Assembly: GCA_963850425.1 (NCBI GenBank)
Contig: CAWKLF010000001.1
Span: forward strand, 1,240,001 to 1,304,000
From: Gp1-AA133 sp963850425
GTDB lineage: Bacteria > Acidobacteriota > Terriglobia > Terriglobales > Acidobacteriaceae
Direction of reading: 5' to 3'
Length of the DNA stretch: 64,000 bases
Shown: piece by piece, positions 27,110 to 36,005 of the stretch
Layout: every line of letters begins with the position of its first letter
Position numbering within the stretch: position 1 is the stretch's first letter
Notes under the pieces: generated by a model
Databases searched by the model: none
What the model saw: only the letters and a program-made list of their open reading frames with translations
What the model was told of the DNA's origin: nothing
Translations under genes and position numbers: made by a program

Positions 27110-27126
27110 AAATTCTCTACGTGCCC

Positions 27127-27831
27127 TCAACGCGGCGATGAAACCGCGACCGGGGAGCCCTGCTCATAAGAAATCGGGTCAGTTGCTCCAGCCTCCTGGA
27201 ACGCGCGCAAGCGTAGCACGCAACTATCGCATACCCCGCAGGCCCGATCTTCCCGGCTATAGCAGGACCACGTTAAATCCAGGGGCGCGCCCAGTTCAAG
27301 GCCGAGCCTCACAATCTCATGTTTTCGCAGGGTGATGAGAGGCGTCACGACTTCGATGTGGCCTTCTTTCGTGCCCTGGCGAATCACCTCGTTGAAAGCT
27401 CGATAGTAGGCCGGACGACAATCGGGATAGCCCGAACTATCCTGCTCGACCGCCCCGATATAGATCTTTTCAGCTCCCAAAACCTCCGCCCAACTCACCG
27501 CTACCGACAGAAAATGCGCATTGCGAAAGGGTACGTAGGTGACCGGGATGTCGCGGCCCATCTTGTGTGCCTCGGGAACAGCAATGCTTGGGTCAGTGAG
27601 CGCCGAACCTCCTATGGCCCGCAACGCCTCATTGCGGACCACGAGCCGGTCGCGAATACCGAGCCGGTCGCAGATACCGAGGAAGGCCTGCCGCTCGCGC
27701 TCCTCGGTGCGCTGGCCGTAGCTGACATGCACCGCCGCTGCGTTGAAATCGCGCGCCGCCAGCGCCGCGCACACGCACGAATCCATCCCCCCGCTCAGCA
27801 GCACAATTGCGCGTTGTGGCCTGCCTGTCAT
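27127..27831 (-). CDS. queC: 7-cyano-7-deazaguanine synthase QueC
   Basis: QueC converts 7-carboxy-7-deazaguanine to preQ0 using ammonia and ATP, for queuosine or other deazapurine products. The PP-loop is VLLSGGMDSCVCA near residue 11, VPFRNAHFLSVAVSWAE is conserved, and the C-terminal zinc site has the four cysteines of SCYSREDRACGVCDSC. ATG at 27831 gives the usual short N-terminus; an upstream TTG at 27879 is less likely. It is the last gene of a queD-queE-queC run. Confidence 0.95.
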   Translation of the reverse strand: MTGRPQRAIVLLSGGMDSCVCAALAARDFNAAAVHVSYGQRTEERERQAFLGICDRLGIRDRLVVRNEALRAIGGSALTDPSIAVPEAHKMGRDIPVTYVPFRNAHFLSVAVSWAEVLGAEKIYIGAVEQDSSGYPDCRPAYYRAFNEVIRQGTKEGHIEVVTPLITLRKHEIVRLGLELGAPLDLTWSCYSREDRACGVCDSCVLRLRAFQEAGATDPISYEQGSPVAVSSPR

Positions 27832-27917
27832 CAATTCCGCACAGTTAGATGCTTTCTGCCTGAGATGTGAGTTTGCCAAATTACCCGATTACGAAATTAC
27901 CTAATTCCCGATGCCCT

Positions 27918-28601
27918 TTAGACGCCCTTAACGGCAGGATCCCAAATGAATTTGTGAATCTGCAACCCCAGCCGTGCCGGTACATTATCGGCGAGCATCC
28001 ACTCCGCCAGTTGCTGGGGATCGAGCAGGCAATGCGACGAGTCGCGGGCGCCAGTCGCGTCTTTGCGGAAAGCCGGCGAAAACAGGACCGCGTTGACTCG
28101 CCCAGCCAACCCATGCTGCGCCACGAAATTCCGCGCGAACTCGTAGTCGATCCGGTCGCGGATGACGAACTTCACTTCGTCATGAAGGTCCAGTACGCCG
28201 AGATTGTCAGCACGAAAGGTATCAGGTTCCCCGGAGCCGGGACACTTCACGTCCACGATCTTGATCACATTTTCAGGCACCGCGGCCAGGGAACGCTCGC
28301 CGCTGGTTTCCAGCAGGACCTTGTAGCCTGCGTCCAGGAGATGCTGCATCAAGGGCACCAGTTCGCGCTCCTGCAGCATAGGTTCTCCACCGGTGATCTC
28401 GACCAGCCCACCGTTTGGGCTCAATCGCGCTACCTCACCAAGCACATCTTCGGCGGTCATGCGCACCCCGCCCGTGAAGGTGTACTCGCTGTCACACCAT
28501 GAGCACCTCAGGTTACACCCCGTCAGCCGGACAAACACGCACGGCAGCCCCGCGTGGGTCGACTCACCTTGCAGCGATTTGTAGATTTCGGTGATCTGCA
28601 T
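27918..28601 (-). CDS. queE: 7-carboxy-7-deazaguanine synthase QueE (radical SAM)
   Basis: QueE rearranges 6-carboxytetrahydropterin to 7-carboxy-7-deazaguanine using S-adenosylmethionine. The radical-SAM cluster motif is GCNLRCSWCDSEYTF (CxxxCxxC form, about residues 29-36), preceded by the substrate-binding YKSLQGESTHAGLPC. The later EITGGEPMLQ and IVDVKCPGSGE segments are typical. At 227 aa it is full length. It follows queD by about 90 bp and precedes queC by about 85 bp, all on the minus strand. Confidence 0.96.
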   Translation of the reverse strand: MQITEIYKSLQGESTHAGLPCVFVRLTGCNLRCSWCDSEYTFTGGVRMTAEDVLGEVARLSPNGGLVEITGGEPMLQERELVPLMQHLLDAGYKVLLETSGERSLAAVPENVIKIVDVKCPGSGEPDTFRADNLGVLDLHDEVKFVIRDRIDYEFARNFVAQHGLAGRVNAVLFSPAFRKDATGARDSSHCLLDPQQLAEWMLADNVPARLGLQIHKFIWDPAVKGV

Positions 28602-28607
28602 AGAACC

Positions 28608-28637
28608 GGTCGTTGGTCATTGGCTGTTGGTCGCTGG
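28608..28637. repeat. GGTCGTTGGTC-type dispersed simple repeat
   Basis: A run of TTGGTC/TCGTTGG units between queD and queE. Its complement, rich in CCAACGACC, matches the composition of the in-frame stretch at 32144-32205 inside der. Confidence 0.6.
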
Positions 28638-28692
28638 CGATGGAGCGACAGTTAACCTCGCCTGACGAGCTGTGCGATCACCCAGCACTCTG

Positions 28693-29070
28693 CTACTCGC
28701 AATATTTTGCCGTCGTCGTATCTGTCTCGAAAATCGTCACGTCGCGCACGTAAACCCGGCCATTTGTTGAACTCTTCAGTCTTCCGTTCGTCTCATCGTA
28801 AAAGTACTTGGCCAGGTTTTCTGCCGACGGATTCAGTTCGGTGAACGGCGCCACGTCGTTGATCATCTGGTGATCCAGGCGGTCGATAACGTGCTTCATC
28901 ACTTCGCGCAGATCTTTGAAATCGAGCAGCAGGCCGGCCTTGTCGAGTTCCTTCCCGGCCAGTGTGACGCGCACTTTATAGTTGTGCCCGTGTGGATTCT
29001 CGCACTTGCCCTTGTAGTTGCGCAGGTAGTGGCCTGCCGCGAACGTATCTTCGACCGTGACTTCGTACAT
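28693..29070 (-). CDS. queD: 6-carboxytetrahydropterin synthase QueD
   Basis: QueD makes 6-carboxy-5,6,7,8-tetrahydropterin from dihydroneopterin triphosphate, the first committed queuosine step after GTP cyclohydrolase. The zinc histidines are in FAAGHYL (residue about 13) and NPHGHNYKVRV, the catalytic cysteine in the KGKCENPHG stretch, and LLDFKDLREVMKHVIDRLDHQ is conserved. ATG at 29070 starts MYEVTVEDTFAAGH, the usual position; 16 extra codons in the frame upstream are unlikely to be used. It heads the que run. Confidence 0.95.
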   Translation of the reverse strand: MYEVTVEDTFAAGHYLRNYKGKCENPHGHNYKVRVTLAGKELDKAGLLLDFKDLREVMKHVIDRLDHQMINDVAPFTELNPSAENLAKYFYDETNGRLKSSTNGRVYVRDVTIFETDTTTAKYCE

Positions 29071-29188
29071 GAATCCCCCGGCGGAGCCCAGACATACCAG
29101 TGCATCCGCACGCCGCAAGCTAATTCTTTATTTTACGCGAGCAGGCGTTTTTCCGCTGTTTTCAGGCCTGTATGAATCGGAAAGCCAG

Positions 29189-31271
29189 TCACGCGGACGC
29201 CCCGAAGAATTCCTCGACCTCGCGCATATCGGTCGTTCGCCGGTAGTTGGGCAGGCTCTCCACAAACATCCGCCCATAGGCCTTCTTCAGGATTCGGTTA
29301 TCGAGCAATGTCAGCAGGCCGCGGTCGTGCAGCGAGCGGATGAGCCGTCCGAATCCCTGCTTCAGCGTGATCACCGCAGCAGGAACCTGGTAGTCGAAGA
29401 ACGCGTTCCCGCCGCTGGCGTCGATTGATTTCACGCGCGCGGCAACCACGGGATCGCTCGGCACCGCGAACGGCAGCCGATCGATGATCACGCAGCTCAG
29501 CTGTTCGCCCTGCACGTCGACTCCTTGCCAGAACGAGGATGTCCCAAACAGCACCGCATGCGGGGTTAGACGGAACTCCTCGAGCAACGCGCTCTTGGGC
29601 GCATCGCCCTGCAGCAGCATGGGGAATTCCAGTTCGCCCAGCAGGCGTTGATAAACCTCGTTCATCTGCGCGTAGCTGGTGAAAAGCACGAAGGCGCGGC
29701 CGCGCGTGATCTCCAGCAGGCGGCGAATGCGATCCGCGGCCTTCGCAGCAAACTGGGGCATGCGCGCGTCCGGCAAATCGGGCGGAACATAAAAAAGCGC
29801 CTGCCGCGCATAGTCATAGTGCGAAGGAAGCACGACCTCGCGCACGTGCTCGAGCCCGAGCCGCCGCTTCATGTATTCGAACCCGCCGCTCACGGCCAGC
29901 GTCGCGGACGTGAGCACCGCCGTCTCCAATTGCTCGAACAGCACACTTTTCAGAATGGGCGCGACATCGATTGGGGTAGCCTGCAGGTAAACATTCTGCC
30001 GCCTGGCCGCGGGCGCTACCCGAGATGCTTCCGACACTTCCTTTGATGTCTCTGTGTCTCTGTGCCTCTGTGGGGAAAAGCCTCTTCCTCGCCGCTCAAT
30101 CCAGAAGACGGTATTGATATCTTCCGACTCCATCAAAAATCCCAGCTGCACTTGTAGTTCCCGAGCCCGTCGCGAAAACGTGAAGATCTCTTCCGCCTTG
30201 CTGGGAAGATTTTGCAGCTCCGCGCCCAGCCGCTCGAGCGATTGCTGGAGAGCAAGAAATTCGTCCCCGTTCTCCTCGAGAAACTCGCGCCGGTTATCGA
30301 ACGAAAACCGGCCATCCCCTGCCGGCAACACCGAGAAGAACAGCTGCGACCGGTCGCGCAGGCTCTTTAAGGCCCCCGTGAGCGAACTTGAGAGCAGCTT
30401 GTTGCGCGTGAGCGAGATCTCGACGTCGCGCACCAGGTCCTCGACCCGAAGATTGCTGACCGCCACTCCGAAGTAGCTGCCGGCGACGTCTTCGAGTTCG
30501 TGTGCTTCGTCAAAGATTACGGCCCCCGCCTCGGGAAGAATGCCGGCGTCGGGCGCGTACTCAGATGCCTGTTTGATGGAGAGATCGGCAAAGAACAAAT
30601 GATGGTTGACGATGATGACGTCACTCTCCATCGCCCGCCGATGCATCTCGGTGATGAAGCAGGTTTCAAATGCGCTGCACTTCTGGCCGTGACAGGTGTC
30701 GGAACGAGCGTCCAGCTTGTGCCACAGAGCGCTGGCTTCGGGCAGCGAGGCTAACTCTGCGCGGTCGCCAGTTTGCGTGGATCTTTCCCAGGCCGCTATC
30801 GCGCGGTAATGCTCGATCTCTTCCAGGCCTGAGAGCACCGGCTGGTCCGTGAGGTCGTACAGCTTTTTCTTGCAAAGGTAGTTGTTGCGCCCCTTCATGT
30901 AGCAGACCTTCAGCTTGCCTTCACCGTTGGGGTAGAGCGCCTGCTCCAGAAACGGAATGTCTTTGTAGAAAAGCTGTTCCTGCAGATTCTTGGTTCCGGT
31001 AGAAATGATGACGCGCTTGCCCGAACGAATGACGGGTAGCAGGTAAGCCAGGGTCTTGCCGGTTCCGGTGCCGGCTTCGACGATCAGGTGGCGCTTTTGG
31101 GCCAGCGCTTCCTCGACTGCTTGCGCCATTTGCAGCTGCCCACGGCGGAATTCATAAGCGGGATGAGCTCTGCGAAAGCACTCCGCCCGGGCCGAAGAAA
31201 TTGTGCAGGGAAACCTCGTGCGCGCGAGCGCCGGAGCTGCTGCGGGGCCCGGGCTGGGAGGTGGGAGGCAC
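29189..31271 (-). CDS. dinG: DinG/XPD-type ATP-dependent DNA helicase, with an apparent +1 frameshift near its N-terminus
   Basis: An XPD/DinG superfamily-2 helicase that unwinds DNA 5'-3' in repair. Walker A is VEAGTGTGKTLAYL. An iron-sulfur cluster is suggested by cysteines in NNYLCKKKL, DTCHGQKC and ETCFI. The DEAH box is VIFDEAHELED, and the late motifs FGTSSFWQGVDVQGE and LKQGFGRLIRS are intact. The main frame ends its conserved part at AHPAYEFRRGQ; the expected FFGPGGVLSQ before it is found in another frame from a GTG at 31271, implying one extra base at about 31168-31174. A dispersed repeat is read through inside the gene (30037-30080). Confidence 0.85.
30037..30080. repeat. CTCTGTGCCTCTGTGG-type dispersed repeat inside dinG
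   Basis: A run of TCTCTGTG/CCTCTGTGG units that also occurs between genes (for example 44549-44573 and, inverted, 8215-8238 and 45136-45165). Here it is translated in frame as part of a hydrophilic linker (SPQRHRDTETSKE) of the helicase. Confidence 0.7.
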
Positions 31272-31324
31272 GAAGTCTCTATAATAGAGCACGAGAATAG
31301 AGCACGAGCCACAGGCACAGTCCA

Positions 31325-31443
31325 CGTAGGCACAGGCGCCCTCGCCTGTGCGGCCGCGGCGGTGTTGGCCGCGGCAATTTTTGGAGTGGCGAATGAGCCG
31401 TAGCTAGTGCTCGGCTGGGCAGACGAGGGCGTCTGCCCCTACG
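31325..31443. repeat. CGTAGG palindrome pair (REP-like), copy 2
   Basis: The left hairpin is CGTAG then GCACAGGC-GCCCTC-GCCTGTGC (stem 31330-31337/31344-31351). The right is GGGCAGAC-GAGGGC-GTCTGCCC then CTACG (31417-31438). The loop GCCCTC is the same as in the left hairpin of copy 1, and the right loop is its inverse; the stems differ. It lies between the divergent dinG and der genes. Confidence 0.78.
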
Positions 31444-31502
31444 CGATCACCGGGCCCACCCTTACTTTGAAGAGAATCAAATACAACTCGAATCGCGAAG
31501 CA

Positions 31503-33074
31503 GTGGGCGCTTCATCCAGTCTGGGCCTGGCCACTGCTCCTCCAATTCAGGATCCATTGCTCGCTATTGTCGGTCGCCCCAACGTCGGCAAGTCCACGCT
31601 GTTCAACCGTCTGGTAGGCTCGCGCCGCGCCATTGTTGGCGACGAGCCCGGCATCACTCGTGACCGGCTTTACGGGAACACCGAGTGGCGCGGGCGCTCT
31701 TTCCGCGTGGTCGACACCGGCGGCATCATCCCTGAGGACAAGGACTTCATACCTTCAGAAATCTTCCGCCAGGCGCGGGTCGCGCTCGAGGAAGCGGCCG
31801 CTATCGTAATGGTAGTCGACGGACGCACGGAACTTGCGGCGCCTGATCTCGAACTCGTGCGCCTGTTGATCAAGACCGGCAAGCCGCTCTTCCTGGCGGT
31901 CAACAAAATCGACAGCGACAAGCAGGAGTCCTTGACGGGCGATTTCCATCGCCTGGGCGTAAGAGAGATCTTTCCGCTCTCGGCCGAGCACGGGCACGGC
32001 ATCGACGATTTGCTGGATGCTTTCCTCGCCATCCTTCCGCCGCAGGGCGAAGAGCGCCAGGTCGCGACGGACCGAGAGGGCTCGAAACGATCGAAGAAAC
32101 GGCGCCTGGTGGAGGATGAAGACGGGCAGGGTGGCGCTGGCTTGCCGACGACCGACGGCCAGCGAACGACGCCCCCAACGGCCGACGACCAAGGACCAAC
32201 GACTGAGGAACTGGCAGTCGACCGCGAGCCGGACGAAGTCAAGGTCGCCATCATCGGCCATCCCAACGTGGGCAAGTCGACGCTGCTGAACCAACTCACG
32301 GGAACCTTGCGAGCCATCGTCTCCCCGATCCCCGGCACCACTCGGGATGCAATCGACGAGATCGTCGAGCGCGACGGGCAGTGTTTTCGTTTTATCGACA
32401 CGGCCGGCATTCGCCGCAAGGGCAAGACGCACCTTATGGCCGAGAAGCTTTCCGTTGTCATGTCCCGCAAACATCTGGAAGACGCCGACATCGCGCTGCT
32501 CGTGATCGACGCGACCGAAGGCGTCAGCGCGCTCGACGCCACCATTGCCGGCTACGCGCATGAGAGTGGGCGCTCGATGATTATTCTCGTCAACAAGTGG
32601 GATCTGGTGACCACCGGCCAGAAGCGAGCCATCAGTCAGGCGCGGGCCGCGCGCATCCAGGACACGAAGCGCCCGCAGGATCAGAAGCTATACATCGAAC
32701 GCCTGCGCAACTCGCTGAAGTTCCTCAACTATGCCCCGGTGCTATTCATCTCGGCGAGCACGGGCAAGAATGTCGACAGGATTTTCCCGTTACTCGAAGA
32801 GGTGGCGCGTGAGCGTCGCAAGCGCATCGGTACCGGCGAGATGAATCGCTTCCTCAAGCATGTGGACTTCGAACGGGCCTCGGTCCCCATGAGCCAGCGC
32901 GTGAAGATTCTCTACCTGACGCAGGCCAACGTGGCGCCTCCCACCTTCATTCTGTTCACCGACCGCGCCGTGAAATTGCACTTTTCCTACCAGCGTTTCC
33001 TGGAAAACCAGATTCGCCATGCCTTTGGATTCGTGGGCACGCCCATCTGGATCAAGACCCGGGCGAGGGATTGA
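31503..33074 (+). CDS. der: Ribosome biogenesis GTPase Der (EngA)
   Basis: Der is an essential double-GTPase that matures the 50S subunit. The first G domain has GRPNVGKSTLFNRL, GITRD, DTGG and NKID; the second has GHPNVGKSTLLNQL, GTTRDAID, DTAG and NKWD; and a KH-like C-terminal domain ends the protein. The two domains are joined by an unusually long linker, of which 32144-32205 is repeat-derived. The start is uncertain: GTG at 31503 is chosen because upstream codons run into the REP pair; a TTG close to the first G motif is also possible. No strong ribosome-binding site is visible. Confidence 0.95.
   Translation: MGASSSLGLATAPPIQDPLLAIVGRPNVGKSTLFNRLVGSRRAIVGDEPGITRDRLYGNTEWRGRSFRVVDTGGIIPEDKDFIPSEIFRQARVALEEAAAIVMVVDGRTELAAPDLELVRLLIKTGKPLFLAVNKIDSDKQESLTGDFHRLGVREIFPLSAEHGHGIDDLLDAFLAILPPQGEERQVATDREGSKRSKKRRLVEDEDGQGGAGLPTTDGQRTTPPTADDQGPTTEELAVDREPDEVKVAIIGHPNVGKSTLLNQLTGTLRAIVSPIPGTTRDAIDEIVERDGQCFRFIDTAGIRRKGKTHLMAEKLSVVMSRKHLEDADIALLVIDATEGVSALDATIAGYAHESGRSMIILVNKWDLVTTGQKRAISQARAARIQDTKRPQDQKLYIERLRNSLKFLNYAPVLFISASTGKNVDRIFPLLEEVARERRKRIGTGEMNRFLKHVDFERASVPMSQRVKILYLTQANVAPPTFILFTDRAVKLHFSYQRFLENQIRHAFGFVGTPIWIKTRARD
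32144..32205. repeat. CCAACGACC-type simple repeat inside der, in frame
   Basis: A run of CGACGACC/CCAACG/GGACCAACGAC units encodes Thr/Pro/Asp-rich linker residues (PTTDGQRTTPPTADDQGPTT) between the two GTPase domains. It resembles the complement of the intergenic repeat at 28608-28637. Confidence 0.65.
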
Positions 33075-33080
33075 CACCCT

Positions 33081-33545
33081 TCAGGACCGCACTGGATCAG
33101 GGATTCGCTTAATCGCCATAATCGTAGCCAGCATGGTGGCCACCAATTTCTCCGAGCCATTTGTCCTCGCAAACGCGTCGGCCGCGCACACGATCAGGGT
33201 TTTGCCGGCGCGCTTTACATGGGCGCGCGCGAAGAAATCCTCACCCACGGCCGGAGCCAGCAGGTTCACCTTGAACTCGACGCTCAAAACATCGTGCTGT
33301 TCAGGAGCGACGCTCAAGGCCGCGTAGCCGCACGCGGAGTCGAGGATGCTGGTGATCGCTCCTGCATGCACGAAATCATTTTGCTGCGTGAGCGACCGAT
33401 GAAAGGGGAAACGGATCTCCACTTCACCCCGCTTTCCGGTCGTGATTTCAGCACCCAGCGTTTTCATGAATGCCTGTCGCCGGAAACTCTCATGCACCCG
33501 CTTCGCGAATTCTTCCAAGAGGCAGCCCCCAGTCCGATTCGTCAC
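33081..33545 (-). CDS. PaaI-like hotdog-fold thioesterase
   Basis: A 154-residue cytoplasmic hotdog thioesterase of the PaaI type, which hydrolyses acyl- or aryl-CoA esters. The catalytic loop region is HRSLTQQNDFVHAGAITSILDSACGYAA, followed by strands VLSVEFKVNLLAPAVGEDFFARAHV and the IVCAADAFA strand. The Asn-x-x-x-His and following helix match the active site of this branch. GTG at 33545 is used; an ATG 26 codons later would remove the first helix. The gene is convergent with der, 6 bp apart. Confidence 0.88.
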   Translation of the reverse strand: MTNRTGGCLLEEFAKRVHESFRRQAFMKTLGAEITTGKRGEVEIRFPFHRSLTQQNDFVHAGAITSILDSACGYAALSVAPEQHDVLSVEFKVNLLAPAVGEDFFARAHVKRAGKTLIVCAADAFARTNGSEKLVATMLATIMAIKRIPDPVRS

Positions 33546-33839
33546 AGTCTCGTACTTTTACCGTGCCGGGATGTGGGAAAGCAACGCTCTCACGAAACAC
33601 TTCTCCATGTGCCGCTGCCATCTCCTTGGGCAACCCCACTCGCTCCACGCCCCGCGTCCCGTGCTGCGTCGATGAAAAAGGGATTCGATACCTGAGGCCA
33701 TGCTGAGGTTCCCCTGATTCATGGGGTTCTGCATCCGGCAACAGCGGTTCTATTCATGATGGGGAGAATTCTTTAGAATCCGGACAGCCGCATATTGTCG
33801 GACGCGATTGGACGCTCCGGCACGCGGCACCAGGGATAC

Positions 33840-34664
33840 ATGGGACGAATTCTCACTTTGCTTCTTTTGGTTGGCTGGGCCGCGGCCTCTTTGCGCGCAC
33901 AGGACAACTACGAAATTCAGGTGTATCCCTCGGAGCTCGTGCTGCCACGCACCACCATGGTCGAAATTCACTCCAACTTCACCGTGAATGGGAACAAACA
34001 GGCGGCGGATGGTGTCCAGCCCACCCACCACTCCATGCACGAGACGCTCGAAATCACGCAAGGCTTCACCGACTGGTTCGAAACCGGCTTCTATGTGTTT
34101 AGCAGCATTCAACCCGACGGCGGCTGGCAATGGGTGGGAGATCACATCCGTCCGCGGTTCTCGATTCCCGTGAAGTGGCACTGGCCGGTCGGTCTCAGCG
34201 TCTCGCAGGAGTTCGGCTACACGCAGCGCCGGTTCACGGCTGACACATGGAGTTACGAACTGCGCCCCATCATCGACAGGACTTACGGTCCCTGGTACTT
34301 CGCATTTAATCCGGTCTTCGCGCGAGCCTGGCACGGCCCAGGCGTTACGCGTGGTTGGGAATTCAATCCCAACGTAAAAATCAGCTATGACCTCACCAGC
34401 AAGATTGCGGGCGGCATTGAGTACTACGGAAATACGGGACCGGCGACCGAGTTCGATCCCATCAGCCAGCAGGAGCATCAGATTTTTCCGACCATCGACC
34501 TCAACGTTTCCCCCAAGTGGGAATTTAATTTCGGGGTAGGCTGGGGACTGACCCCGGCCACGGACCACTTGATCGTGAAATGCATCGTGGGCCGACGTTT
34601 CTCGTGGACTCACGGGAAGAGCGCCAAGCTGAAGCTCCCGCAATCGACGCGTACGGGAGAGTAG
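33840..34664 (+). CDS. Exported outer-membrane-beta-barrel-like protein
   Basis: A 274-residue exported protein with a signal peptide (GRILTLLLLVGWAAASLRAQ). The mature part is rich in aromatic residues and alternating amphipathic strands, such as WFETGFYVFSSIQPDGGWQW, RPRFSIPVKWHWPVGLSV and KWEFNFGVGWGLTPATDHL, ending near a strand with FSW. This pattern suggests a small outer-membrane beta-barrel, similar to the family related to phenol-degradation MetA proteins. ATG at 33840 with AGGG 5 bases upstream is chosen; the frame is open 15 codons further. The specific role is unknown. Confidence 0.7.
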   Translation: MGRILTLLLLVGWAAASLRAQDNYEIQVYPSELVLPRTTMVEIHSNFTVNGNKQAADGVQPTHHSMHETLEITQGFTDWFETGFYVFSSIQPDGGWQWVGDHIRPRFSIPVKWHWPVGLSVSQEFGYTQRRFTADTWSYELRPIIDRTYGPWYFAFNPVFARAWHGPGVTRGWEFNPNVKISYDLTSKIAGGIEYYGNTGPATEFDPISQQEHQIFPTIDLNVSPKWEFNFGVGWGLTPATDHLIVKCIVGRRFSWTHGKSAKLKLPQSTRTGE

Positions 34665-34819
34665 TACCGAATCCTGAGGGATCCCCCGACACAGAAACAA
34701 AAGGGCACAGCGAAGCCCATCCGGCAGGAGAAACCTAACCTCGCCTCGGCTTTTGCGCGTGAGAATTAAAGGGGGACAACGCGCCGGGGACAAACGCGCA
34801 ACGCGCGTCAGGCCTCAGA

Positions 34820-34894
34820 GCCGCGAAGCGGCGCCAGAATATAGCCCCGGGCGTAAGCCCGGGGTAGGCTGCGACAGAAACAAGAGCCCCGCAG
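34820..34894. repeat. Three-hairpin palindromic element, copy 2
   Basis: A: GCCGC-GAA-GCGGC (34820-34832). B: CCCCGGGC-GTAA-GCCCGGGG (34845-34864). C: a weaker hairpin near 34884-34894 around GCCCCGCAGAGGC. It is the same layout as at 2732-2818. It lies between the barrel-like gene and the membrane protein that ends at 34932. Confidence 0.7.
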
Positions 34895-34931
34895 AGGCGG
34901 CACGCCAGATCGAGGCGGGAGCCCGAAGGCG

Positions 34932-36005
34932 CTAAACCGCAGGCACCGGAGCCCAAGGCGGAGTTTCAGGCGGTGGAAGAGCCGCAGGATACAAGCGCGC
35001 GTGCAGCGCGGGGAATCGTTCCGCAAAGAAATACATCGCGTAGGTCGGAAAAAATACCGCGACTGGCACGCAAATCAATGCGACTACGTACATCAATACG
35101 GCAAACACGGCCACCAGGGCCACAATGCCTGCCGTCACTGTAACCGCATTCCAACTGAGCGCACCTCCCTTCACCATAATCACGACCACCGCCGCCACCA
35201 ACCCCACAGGCAGAATCAGGAACACCGCGGCAATCGCTGACAGAATCCCAAAAACTACCGACGCCCCGATCGCCAGCACAATCTTCATCCCAATATAGCC
35301 GGCAAAACTAAGCGTCTCGTCCCGGATCATGGCCAGCAGCCGCCGCCAGCCTCCGATAAAACTCACTCCATCGATTGCCATGAGCGGAACGACGAAGTCT
35401 TTCGACAAGACATTCACCAGCACGACGACCAGGCTGAAAATCCCGAACACGAAAATCATCGGAAGAAAAGCGAGCAGGATTTCCGGACCCGGCTTTTGAT
35501 GGTTTTTCAGCGTGGCCAGCAGCGGCACCAGCAGGGGGATGAACATGACCGCCGCCACGATAAGGGAGATAGCCGAAATGACCAGTTGCCACACGAAATA
35601 GCGCACCCCCGTACCTTGCCAGCGTTGCCAGCCGGCGCTCAGCGAATCGCAATTCTTCCGCAACACCGCCTCGAACAGCATGAACCGGCTCACGCTGGCA
35701 ACGTAGATCCAGACCAGCATCAGGATCAGTCCGCCGCCAATCACGATCAGAAGCAATGTGGCGATCAGTGCCGGGTCGATTCCGTGCAGCACGTCTTTTG
35801 GATCCACGAAGTTCTGGGAAGGCTTTGAAAACTGGGTAGGTAAGCCGCGGAATACGTTGCCGCATCCGCTGCCGGAACTCAACTCTCCGGTGGCCAGCGC
35901 GAGCACAGCCAGCCGGGCCCATTGGCCAAAGCGAAAAGGCTCTGCCAGTTGATCGGCGGTATGCGCAAATGCCGCGCTGATCACGTCCACCGCTGATTTA
36001 GGCAA
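34932..36005 (-). CDS. Polytopic membrane protein (DUF7544/DUF4013-like)
   Basis: A 357-residue membrane protein with about six or seven hydrophobic segments, e.g. LIATLLLIVIGGGLILMLVW, VWQLVISAISLIVAAVMFIP, FVFGIFSLVVVLVNVLS, GMKIVLAIGASVVFGILSAI and VLMYVVALICVPVAVFFPT. A soluble N-terminal stretch (KSAVDVISAAFAHTADQLAEPFRFGQWARL) resembles the starts of glycerophosphodiester-phosphodiesterase membrane-domain-like proteins. No catalytic residues can be named. The C-terminus is Pro-rich. The family label is tentative; it is plainly a multi-pass membrane protein. Confidence 0.6.
   Translation of the reverse strand: MPKSAVDVISAAFAHTADQLAEPFRFGQWARLAVLALATGELSSGSGCGNVFRGLPTQFSKPSQNFVDPKDVLHGIDPALIATLLLIVIGGGLILMLVWIYVASVSRFMLFEAVLRKNCDSLSAGWQRWQGTGVRYFVWQLVISAISLIVAAVMFIPLLVPLLATLKNHQKPGPEILLAFLPMIFVFGIFSLVVVLVNVLSKDFVVPLMAIDGVSFIGGWRRLLAMIRDETLSFAGYIGMKIVLAIGASVVFGILSAIAAVFLILPVGLVAAVVVIMVKGGALSWNAVTVTAGIVALVAVFAVLMYVVALICVPVAVFFPTYAMYFFAERFPALHARLYPAALPPPETPPWAPVPAV

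Noticed and set aside
27127..29070. queF to complete queuosine precursor synthesis
   Set aside because: Only queD, queE and queC are found here; no NADPH-dependent nitrile reductase is in the window.
31272..31333. N-terminal extension of dinG through the REP pair
   Set aside because: The translation of the palindrome is not conserved, and the true start lies in the other frame.
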